From assembly GCA_024679435.1 (NCBI GenBank), contig JAIBDK010000131.1:1-6650 (forward strand): DNA of 6,650 bases. The letters are read 5' to 3'. Positions within the stretch are counted from its first letter, which is position 1, and each line of letters begins with the position of its first letter. The notes below the pieces were generated by a model. That model searched no databases. It was not told the origin of the DNA and saw only the letters and a list, made by a program, of their open reading frames with translations. This DNA comes from Gammaproteobacteria bacterium. Its GTDB lineage: Bacteria > Pseudomonadota > Gammaproteobacteria > Arenicellales > Poriferihabitantaceae. The position numbers and the translations under genes are program-made. Of this stretch, positions 1 through 6,600 are shown in pieces.

Positions 1-205
1 CCGGATCGCTAGATGTTGCAAACGTGCCCATTTTGAAAACAACGGTTCCAACATTCTGTTCCTGAGTAATATTCTGAGCGGCGATACCGATACCTACACA
101 AATAACCGGTATTGTTATGAGCAGAAACTTGACGCGATTTAATGCGTCGAACACGGTTGGAGTCGCGCTTGTAACGCTTTCTTCGGCTTTTTGGATGATG
201 CTCAT
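1..205 (-). CDS. Membrane protein N-terminus, probably Wzz-like chain-length determinant (3' partial)
   Basis: The reading frame starts at ATG 205-203 and stays open to the left edge, giving 68 residues of a longer protein. An in-frame stop at 245-247 with no other ATG after it makes this the likely start, although the Shine-Dalgarno match is weak. Residues 1-25 are polar (MSIIQKAEES start), and residues 27-43 (FLLITIPVICVGIGIAA) form one clear membrane helix. After it comes a segment, VGTVVFKMGTFATSSDP, that resembles the first periplasmic strand after TM1 in Wzz/chain-length determinant proteins. Known members of that family sit in the inner membrane and set the length of O-antigen or exopolysaccharide chains. 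Here the assignment rests on the short N-terminus, TM1 and one strand only. It is the same strand as the transglycosylase gene, 85 bp downstream of that gene's stop, so co-transcription is possible. It is certain as an open frame and tentative as to family. Confidence 0.6.
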   Translation of the reverse strand, partial: MSIIQKAEESVTSATPTVFDALNRVKFLLITIPVICVGIGIAAQNITQEQNVGTVVFKMGTFATSSDP

Positions 206-290
206 ATAATCTATCGGGGTGAGACGGGATAACTCGTTCTGTTTTTACTCGATCTAAAAAACAAACTCTCTTAGCGCCACTCCGGTTGTT

Positions 291-1754
291 TTAATTCAAA
301 TCATTGGTTAAGTTTTCTATGGCATTGTCACGATCGCCCTGCTGTTCGTCAAGCAATTTGTAGGCGATGTAGTATTTATAAATATTGCCGACATACTGAA
401 CCGTTTCCCGGCCTATTTTTCTGGCTACGATGTGCTCAACATTGCCAAACCAGACGTTAGGGTCAAGACCGCGTTCGGCGGTTTCTTTCCGGAGTGACGC
501 GATTCGGTTGGGGCCGGCGTTATACGATGCGAAGGCCAGCAAGGTCTGATTTAATTCAGTGATGTCTGCGTCGTTGAAGTATCTATCTCGGATAAATCGC
601 AGATACTTTGCCCCTGCGTGCACATTATTTTCAATCTCATGAATGTCGTCGATGGCAACATTTGGGTCTTTGGCGGTGGTCGGCAGCATCTGCATTACCC
701 CTACGGCACCACTTTGGCTTTTTACGCTTTGGTCGAGTCCTGATTCTTGATAGGCCAGGGAAATCAGCATCAACCAGTCGAATCCGAATTTTTCACCGTA
801 CTGTTGAAACAAATCTCTGAGTGCGGTCATTTTTTCTATATCATTGGCGCTGTAGGCTTCTTTTACCCACTTGTTGTTTTTCAAATAACGATTGTAAATC
901 GTATTGCCGATTAGTGTTCCTTTCTTGTTGGCAGCGACATATTGGGAAAGTATTTTTCCGAAGGTAGGGCTGTTTTTTCGATAAGCCCAGCCGATAGATC
1001 CACCAACAGTCAGGTGAATATCTTCGCGGACCGTGAGGTTCGTGAAAATCGATTCCCAGAACCTCGCTTTATGGTCGTCTACAAATACCATGGGAAGAAG
1101 TCCAGCGTTGACCATTTCCAGTAAATCACTGTCTTCCAGATTCTCATCAACAAGTTTGAGAATGATTAGATCCATCTCATTGGCTTTCAACTGATCGTTG
1201 ATTTTATTAAGATGGGTGTAGTAACTGCTGGATTTCCGAACGTGAATGGTTTCTCCGGACAGGTCTGCAAGCTCTGATATCTCGGGTGCGTTTGGTCCGG
1301 TTACCAGAACTTCCGAAATTCCGGAGCCTAAAGGGTCAGAAAAGTTGACTTGTGCCAACCGCTCCGGAGTAATTGTCAGGTTGGCAGCTGCTATATCGCC
1401 GATGCCGTCGTTAAGGTACTGGATAATCTTATCTCGGGTTACTGGAACATAAATGATGTTCATCTTGCGCGCGCCCAGCTTATACTTTTTATTTATGAAC
1501 TCGCCCAGTTGCTGAAGCGAGTCATAGGACCCACCGTGCTGTTTTGCTCCATCCAGAAAATACATCAGCTTGTTATAAACCACTAATGCTCTGATCTGAC
1601 GACGCTCAAGCATTTGCTCAAAATCACCGACCCAGGGTTTGATATTCTGACTGATGATTTCTTCGGCACCATATGCTGCGTTTTTTTGCAGTATTGGTGT
1701 GGTGGCTAATGTCAGAGCCAAGAAGCTCGATACCAATCTAGTGATTTTTTTCAT
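291..1754 (-). CDS. MltF-like membrane-bound or periplasmic lytic transglycosylase (SBP domain + SLT domain)
   Basis: This 487-residue protein is complete. Residues 1-30 form a Sec signal peptide (MKKITRLVSS, then a hydrophobic stretch, cleavage probably near AAYGA) without a lipobox cysteine. Residues about 41-295 resemble the bacterial extracellular solute-binding domain family 3; the segment GDIAAANLTITPERLAQVNF at about 119-138 is typical. Residues about 305-470 form a lysozyme-like SLT domain: the probable catalytic Glu is E337 in AYQESGL, followed by GVMQ at 352-355 and ASYNAGP at 409-415. This architecture is that of MltF (family 1E), which cleaves the MurNAc-GlcNAc bond in peptidoglycan to give 1,6-anhydro products; in MltF the binding domain modulates activity. 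Length is close to the roughly 500 residues usual for the family. The ATG at 1754-1752 lies inside the 3' end of the channel gene (17-bp overlap), with a weak GAG just upstream, so translation is probably coupled. The ligand of the binding domain cannot be read from the sequence. Confidence 0.93.
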   Translation of the reverse strand: MKKITRLVSSFLALTLATTPILQKNAAYGAEEIISQNIKPWVGDFEQMLERRQIRALVVYNKLMYFLDGAKQHGGSYDSLQQLGEFINKKYKLGARKMNIIYVPVTRDKIIQYLNDGIGDIAAANLTITPERLAQVNFSDPLGSGISEVLVTGPNAPEISELADLSGETIHVRKSSSYYTHLNKINDQLKANEMDLIILKLVDENLEDSDLLEMVNAGLLPMVFVDDHKARFWESIFTNLTVREDIHLTVGGSIGWAYRKNSPTFGKILSQYVAANKKGTLIGNTIYNRYLKNNKWVKEAYSANDIEKMTALRDLFQQYGEKFGFDWLMLISLAYQESGLDQSVKSQSGAVGVMQMLPTTAKDPNVAIDDIHEIENNVHAGAKYLRFIRDRYFNDADITELNQTLLAFASYNAGPNRIASLRKETAERGLDPNVWFGNVEHIVARKIGRETVQYVGNIYKYYIAYKLLDEQQGDRDNAIENLTNDLN

Positions 1755-2076
1755 TTCTCAAAGAGTCCGTCATAGCGGTAGCAAGTTTTGCAGCCAGAGC
1801 AACAAATGTCCCTATACTGCTGAACGTGTAGATTATGGTGAAAAATTTTGAGGTAGGTGATGTCGGCACCAGGTCTCCGTAACCCACGGTAGTCATCGTC
1901 ATGGTGCAAAAATATAAGGCATCCAAAAATGACCAGTTTTCAAAATTCATATAGAAAATTGAACCGGATACCAACAATACCAGTGTAATAAGGAAAAGGG
2001 CTCGAAAATCCTCATCAGTTGCTGCCTTGATAGTTGCTTTGAATAAACGGACAAATGTAAATAGGAAACTGATCAT
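1738..2076 (-). CDS. Small two-transmembrane potassium channel (Ion_trans_2 type)
   Basis: From the ATG at 2076-2074 the protein is 112 residues. It has a short basic amphipathic N-terminus, a first membrane helix (FRALFLITLVLLVSGSIFYM), a pore helix (SFLDALYFCTMTMT), the K+ selectivity filter TTVGYGD, and a second membrane helix (FFTIIYTFSSIGTFVALAAK). It then ends shortly after with no RCK/TrkA_N regulatory domain. It therefore belongs to the minimal 2TM/P-loop K+ channels of the inner membrane, which work as tetramers. The frame stays open upstream to a TTG at 2172, which would add 32 residues. I chose the ATG because the extra residues do not look like a channel N-terminus and because a promoter-like sequence overlaps that stretch. 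Neither start has a good Shine-Dalgarno. The stop overlaps the start of the transglycosylase gene by 17 bp. Function as a K+ channel is strongly supported; its stimulus is unknown. Confidence 0.88.
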   Translation of the reverse strand: MISFLFTFVRLFKATIKAATDEDFRALFLITLVLLVSGSIFYMNFENWSFLDALYFCTMTMTTVGYGDLVPTSPTSKFFTIIYTFSSIGTFVALAAKLATAMTDSLRNEKNH

Positions 2077-2142
2077 TTTTGCAAATATTGCAGCCAGACA
2101 TTGGAAACCATGTATTTTAGAGACAAACGCGATTGATCGCCA

Positions 2143-2172
2143 GTTATAGTATGACCAGGGTTGTATAATCAA
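2143..2172 (-). promoter_or_regulatory. Candidate sigma70-type promoter for the channel-transglycosylase pair
   Basis: On the minus strand TTGATT (2172-2167) and TATAAC (2148-2143) are separated by 18 bp, a fair match to -35 and -10 boxes. Transcription would begin near 2136, about 60 bp before the ATG at 2076 and after the alternative TTG start at 2172. If real, this promoter rules out the longer channel start. It is a pattern match only. Confidence 0.35.
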
Positions 2173-2210
2173 CTTATTAGAGATTTAGTTCCGAACAGGG
2201 CTAAAGGCCG

Positions 2211-2570
2211 ATGCAACGCGATCGTATTCTGCCCATTCAGCAGCTGGTGGGGCTCATTGCCGGCGCAATTTACGCCGGTGAAATGAGCCTCTCACATGGA
2301 GAAAGGACGTTTTGATATTTCGCTTCGCCTCGCCTCGGCGATTATGTGCGCCTGATATTGCAAAGAGATCAAATTGATCGACCGATTTGAGGGGGCTGAT
2401 ACGATCGCGGTGCCGTTGATTCTGGGGATTACCAATATTGATGAAACTATTGGGTTGAGTCAGAATTTTCCGAGTGGGTTGTTTATGTTACGGGAACGAT
2501 GTCTGAACGTGCAAAACAAGAAACTGAGTATCGTGACTGGCTGGTCACGGAAAATATAAAATTAAATTAG
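2211..2570 (+). pseudogene. Probable decayed protein-coding gene, family not recognised
   Basis: One frame runs from ATG 2211 (just after an in-frame TAA at 2202-2204) to TAG 2568-2570, 120 codons, but is broken by TGA at codons 35, 60, 63, 77 and 78. Between the stops the peptides look protein-like: codons 1-34 begin MQRDRILPIQQLVGLIAGAI, codons 40-59 include RLGDYVRLILQRDQ, and codons 79-119 include EWVVYVTGTMSERAKQETE and YRDWLVTEN. An alternative is a frameshifted gene: the +1 frame between about 2374 and 2460 is also open (GADTIAVPLILGITNIDETI) and could join the first and last blocks through two indels. I do not recognise the family. It may also be plain noncoding DNA, since a weak RBS-like AAAGG sits only 3 nt before the ATG. 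The surrounding intact genes show no TGA readthrough, so decay is more likely than recoding. Confidence 0.35.
2251..2289. repeat. Strong imperfect hairpin, 8 + 7 bp stem
   Basis: GGCTCATT (2251-2258) pairs with AATGAGCC (2282-2289). Inside it GCCGGCG (2259-2265) pairs with CGCCGGT (2273-2279), including one G-T pair. A 2-nt bulge (GA, 2280-2281) separates the two stems on one side, and the loop is CAATTTA. It is GC-rich against its surroundings. There is no T-tract on either side, so it is not an ordinary intrinsic terminator. It falls within the interrupted coding-like stretch; it may be a REP-like or small inverted repeat element, or a structured RNA. Confidence 0.6.
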
Positions 2571-2624
2571 TCATATTTTTATGAATAGTCTGTTAAAAAG
2601 CGTTAAATTAATCGGAAACTTAAA

Positions 2625-3344
2625 ATGAAAAAAATCGCTATTGGTGTTGTTGCTATTGTTGTTGTTATTGGCGTCGCGGCGACCTGGTTACTTAACTCCC
2701 TTGATGGAATTGTTAAAAATCAGATTGAGGCCATAGGATCGGAGCTTGCCGGTGTGCCGGTAACGGTGACGAGCGTGAATATTGATATTGGCAAAGGGAT
2801 TGGCACGATAGCCGGTCTGAAAATTGCCAATCCGGATGGTTATAACACGGATGCGGCGTTGAATTTAAATATGTTGCGCCTGGATCTTGATTTAAGTTCT
2901 TTAGCTGGGAGTCCACTGGTTCTTGAAAAGCTGGTGATTGACTCTCTTGAGGGTAATCTTGAGCTCAGGGAAGGTAGCACCAACCTATCTGAAATTGTTG
3001 CGAATATTCAGTCCGATAATGGGGAAGCGGAAAAGAAAACGGATGAAACAGAATCTGGAGAACCTCTTAAATTATCGATAAATGAATTGTTGATCAGTAA
3101 TGCAAAAATTACCGTAACAGATAAAGATGTGACAGAAGTTAAAACCATACCGACAATATCATTGGCTGACGTCGGTGGCAAAAATGGCGGAACTCCGGCC
3201 CAGGTTTCTGGTGTTATCGTCAGCACGCTGATATCTGAAATACTTAAGGAAGCGGCGGCTCAAAGATTGATGAAAACAGTGGGCGATTCGGTGGATGAGA
3301 TGGCCAAAGGCTTGCTAAACTCTCTGAATAAAGCTTTGGAGTAA
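2625..3344 (+). CDS. Small membrane-anchored AsmA-like protein
   Basis: The 239-residue protein starts at ATG 2625 with GGAA 7 nt upstream as a modest ribosome site. Residues 5-23 form a single strongly hydrophobic helix (IAIGVVAIVVVIGVAATWL), acting as an uncleaved anchor or signal. Residues about 40-125 alternate polar and hydrophobic in short strands (VTVTSVNIDIGKGIGTIAGL, LVLEKLVIDSLEGNLELRE) and match the N-terminal style of AsmA/DUF748-like proteins. Residues 130-147 are an acidic linker (GEAEKKTDETESGEP), followed by a further strand block (LKLSINELLISNAKITVTD) and an amphipathic helical C-terminus from about 195. AsmA family proteins lie in the inner membrane facing the periplasm and are linked to lipid transport or outer-membrane assembly. 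This one is far shorter than classical AsmA, so it is a single-module relative. It converges on a much larger AsmA gene. Exact role is unknown. Confidence 0.8.
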   Translation: MKKIAIGVVAIVVVIGVAATWLLNSLDGIVKNQIEAIGSELAGVPVTVTSVNIDIGKGIGTIAGLKIANPDGYNTDAALNLNMLRLDLDLSSLAGSPLVLEKLVIDSLEGNLELREGSTNLSEIVANIQSDNGEAEKKTDETESGEPLKLSINELLISNAKITVTDKDVTEVKTIPTISLADVGGKNGGTPAQVSGVIVSTLISEILKEAAAQRLMKTVGDSVDEMAKGLLNSLNKALE

Positions 3345-3370
3345 TGACCTCGTGGTTAGACCCTCACCGT

Positions 3371-3402
3371 GATACTGGGGTCAGAAAAATTTGAAATTTT
3401 TC
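3371..3402. repeat. TGGGGTCAGA motif joined to an AT-rich palindrome
   Basis: The plus strand reads GATACTGGGGTCA, then GAAAAATT (3384-3391), TGA, AATTTTTC (3395-3402), a perfect 8-bp inverted repeat with a 3-nt loop. A second pair, GACCC at 3359-3363 and GGGTC at 3378-3382, brackets the motif. From memory, TACTGGGGTCAGA-type sequences recur between genes in many gammaproteobacteria, often near IS200-like (REP-associated) transposases. No such gene is in this window. The AT palindrome ending in TTTTTC might also act as a weak terminator for the upstream gene. Confidence 0.45.
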
Positions 3403-3490
3403 GAAATATAAATTAGGCGAACAAACTTGAACTCGATTTTACAGTGTCATCTTTTAGCCCGATACGTGTTGGACAATGACGGGTGCTAAC

Positions 3491-3542
3491 GACAGTGTTC
3501 TGTGACAGTGTTCTATGACGGTACTCTATGACAGTGTTGAGT
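3491..3542. repeat. 13-bp tandem repeat array, four units
   Basis: Four contiguous units: GACAGTGTTCTGT (3491-3503), GACAGTGTTCTAT (3504-3516), GACGGTACTCTAT (3517-3529), GACAGTGTTGAGT (3530-3542). Units differ from the consensus GACAGTGTTCTAT by 1, 0, 3 or 3 bases. The preceding 13 bases (3478-3490, GACGGGTGCTAAC) may be a further diverged unit. The unit length is not a multiple of 3 and the region is noncoding. Confidence 0.85.
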
Positions 3543-3622
3543 AAACTATAAACTCGAAATTAAATTAGCCAGATCGAATAGGAGTGTTTTCAAATTACGA
3601 CAGCTTCAATTTTGTTCGGGCT

Positions 3623-6600
3623 TTAGTTGCGCTCTCTTTTTTCCAGAGGAACACAAATATCGCTTCCATCTTTGGGAACGTCATTTCCCATCAGGATGCG
3701 TATCGGCACGGTATAGGTCGTCGCCGCCATTCTTAATGCGGTCCCGATTATTCCACCATCGAGGCCAAATTTGAGGCTGCTGAATTCCCCATCAATATTG
3801 ATAGGTGCCTGAGCCTGAAAAAACCCGGCATTCTTGGCTTTGGGTTTAAGAACATAGGATATGGTCTCATCCTTGAAATTGATCTCACCTTTTCCTTTGG
3901 CGCGAAGTTTAGACGTGTCGAGATAGAGGTCCTCTTCGGTCATAATACCGTCTTCGATGTTAAATTTTGCAATGACACAATTAATCAGTGAGACGTTGGA
4001 ACCAATTTTAGGCAGCATTGCTACCAATAGATTGGATGCCCACAAATCAATGATTCCGGCTTCAAACTCTTCTGGAAGTAGTAAAAAGTCAATATGCCCG
4101 TTGGCGTTAGCCATCATTTTGTCGAGGTATTTCGCTTGTGAATCGAGGTTGATATCAAGATAGATTAAACCCGACATTGTAGATTCCGGCTTGGTCCGTC
4201 TTGCCAGAACACCGTAATCGAATTGATCGATACTGGCTTTAATGCCCGCACGAATCCTATCGTTCTCTGGATGGAGAGAGACGCTGGCGTCAAATTTTCC
4301 ACCGGGTAACTTAAGCTCAAGCGGATTGAAGTCGAGATGACTGTCTCGAAGGGTAATATTGATTTCACCTTCTCCAAGCCAGTCCTCACCGGAGAGAACT
4401 TCTTTTACTTTGAGATTAAATCGGCCGTTTGCCATGCCCAGAGATTCAGCCGTGAATCTCTGGGTGGGGGGTGATTCGTCTGTAACCGGATTGTTGTTTT
4501 CCTGTGATTCTGTGGCAACCGTATCTTGATTTTCGGATTCGACGGGTATATCTGATTTTTGTTGTTCAGTTTTGAAGTCATTGAGTTGAAGTCGATCCGA
4601 TACTAAAAGTATTTCAAACTCCGGCACGTCTGTGTCAGTTCGATATTTTGCGGTCCCATTAAGAACGCTTTCGCCAAATTTGGTTTTCAGTTTGTCGATG
4701 AAATAACCATTTTTTCTCATGGCAAAATTTCCGACAAATTTATAGGGCCCTGTTTCCGGTATGCGTACGCCTGCCAACTTACTTAACGACCCCAAGTTTT
4801 TTCCATCAAGTTTCAGGTCAAGATTCAGGTTGTGCAGTTTGAGTGGAAGTGCCGTGTAGCCGACCAGTGTTAATGCGTTTCCTAAATATTTCAGATCGAT
4901 TTGGGTATGTGCGTTTTCTCGTTCCATCCTTGTTGCCGGATGGTCATTGGTGATATCGATGGTTACGGGTTCTCCCGCCATAACGACGTCCAGAGTTGTT
5001 TTAATCGGTTTTCCAGGCGCAATGACGAAATCACCCTTTATGATTTCCATAATCCGCTCGCTGGAGCTGTCTGGTTCCCCCAGCGTCAATTGCCCTTCTC
5101 GAATTCTGGCTTTAACTGTTGAGTTGCTCAGAATATTCCCTAGACTGTATCCTTTCAGATCGAGCTGTATCTCTAACAAAGAGGAGGTGGCATTGACATC
5201 TTCAGAAATCTGAATATTGCTGAGAAAATCTCCGATGTTGATATCTCGGGTTTCTAGGACAAGTTTAGCAGTTGCCGGGCGAGTCATCGAATCGAAGGCA
5301 ATGCTGCCTGAAAATTGGCTTCCGCCGAGCTTCATTGAGTATGGAGAAGAATCGAGGACACCATTGCGAACAGATCCTTCAAAGCCGACGTCCTCAATGC
5401 TTATGGAGTCCATCCGTAATTCAACCAGGTTAACTTTAATATTGGAGTCCGGCAATTCTATGCCATCGGGCAGAATTGGAATTTTTAGAGCCGTTTCTAT
5501 AGAGTTTCTAAGTTCATCCGGATTAATTTTTGTTGGACTCTCATCGATTTTAGGTTCCCCGTTTTGTTTGGGTTCAGGAATTTCTTGTTCAACGACTGGA
5601 AAAAAGCTTGTCAGTTCGGGAATATCAATCAGATTGCTGTTTACATCGATCTGAAACAATTTTCCGTTTTTGTTTTCATTTGCGGCAATGGCGCTGTTGA
5701 TCTCTGTGTTTCCTAGATCGATATTCAGATCGTCCACTTTCCAGTTACCGTGGTGTGCGGTCGCTGTGGCGTTGATGTTGTAGGCCGCCGCGGCATTTTC
5801 TTTTACTCCAAGCCAGCGATGCAACTCACCGAGTTTGGGGCCGGACAGGGAGAGCCTGAGTTCAGAGCCGGTTGCCTCTCCGGACTTGCGGATAAAGCCA
5901 TCTATTATGAGGCTTGCACCCGCTCCGGATGCGTTTATGGCCATGGGCCATTCATTGCCTCGAGCCAATTGTTTTAACTTGCCACCCTCGAGGTTCAAAG
6001 AAAAGCTTTCTCCCAACAACTGACCGTTGGTTTTAATAATGAGGGGTGAATTTCCGGCAACATTGGCGCGCAACGACTCCAGTTCAAAGGATACGTTCTT
6101 TCCTTCTGCCAAGTCTCCATAACTTAACTTCGCATCACTTATTTCAAGTTTGGTCGTCAGAGAAGAAATCAGCGTGGTAATACTATCTCCCCTGCTTGTT
6201 GCTTCGATGTTAAATTTTCCCAAAGAGCCATCAATACCATCGAGTTGGAACCACTTTTCCAGGTCCCGGATATCATTGTTTTCGACTTCGAGAAAGGCAT
6301 CGACGCTGACTACTCTGTCTTTTCCACTAACGGACAGATTACCCTGCAGGGGAATTCCATTTAAGTTTATGTTCAAAGGCGTATCAAGAACACCTTTATC
6401 GAGATTGATTTGCAAATTACTGTGGGAGACCAATGCGCCACCGGCTTTTAGTCGCTTCACATCAATTCCTACATCCACCTTATAACTGACAAGCTGTTCA
6501 ACAATACCCGAAAGATCTTCTGATTTGGGTGTCGATGGTGCGTCGGTCGATTTTCCCTCGCCCCGCTCGGAGTCACTATCGTCGACCAATTCGAGGAATG

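Larger units (their letters stand above)
3345..3622. other. 278-bp gap between convergent AsmA-like genes, with repeats and palindromes
   Basis: No open frame of note lies here. It carries the TGGGGTCAGA motif with an AT palindrome (3371-3402) and a 13-bp tandem array (3491-3542). Another copy of the core ACAGTGT sits at 3441-3447. I see no GC-rich hairpin with a T-tract that would be a convincing terminator for either gene. Confidence 0.8.

Noticed and set aside
205..210. Perfect TATAAT on the plus strand
   Set aside because: It would read into the antisense of the transglycosylase gene, and I saw no matching -35 box or gene downstream.
608..1586. Several plus-strand open frames opposite the transglycosylase
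   Set aside because: They are antisense to a well-supported gene and their translations are Arg/Ser-rich without recognisable domains.
2374..2559. Plus-strand open frame of 61 codons from a TTG
   Set aside because: It has no ribosome site, an uncommon start codon and a length expected by chance; it is used only as a possible frameshifted part of the decayed gene.
2211..2570. TGA read as Trp or selenocysteine in the interrupted frame
   Set aside because: The neighbouring intact genes use TGG for Trp and contain no TGA, I saw no SECIS-like element placed after each TGA, and two adjacent TGA codons make programmed recoding unlikely.
2713..3226. Two minus-strand open frames opposite the small AsmA-like gene
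   Set aside because: They are antisense to a gene with a clear anchor and strand pattern and have no domain features of their own.
3957..6485. Open frames overlapping the large AsmA gene on both strands
   Set aside because: All are short and lie inside one continuous frame with strong AsmA character; they look like shadows of it.
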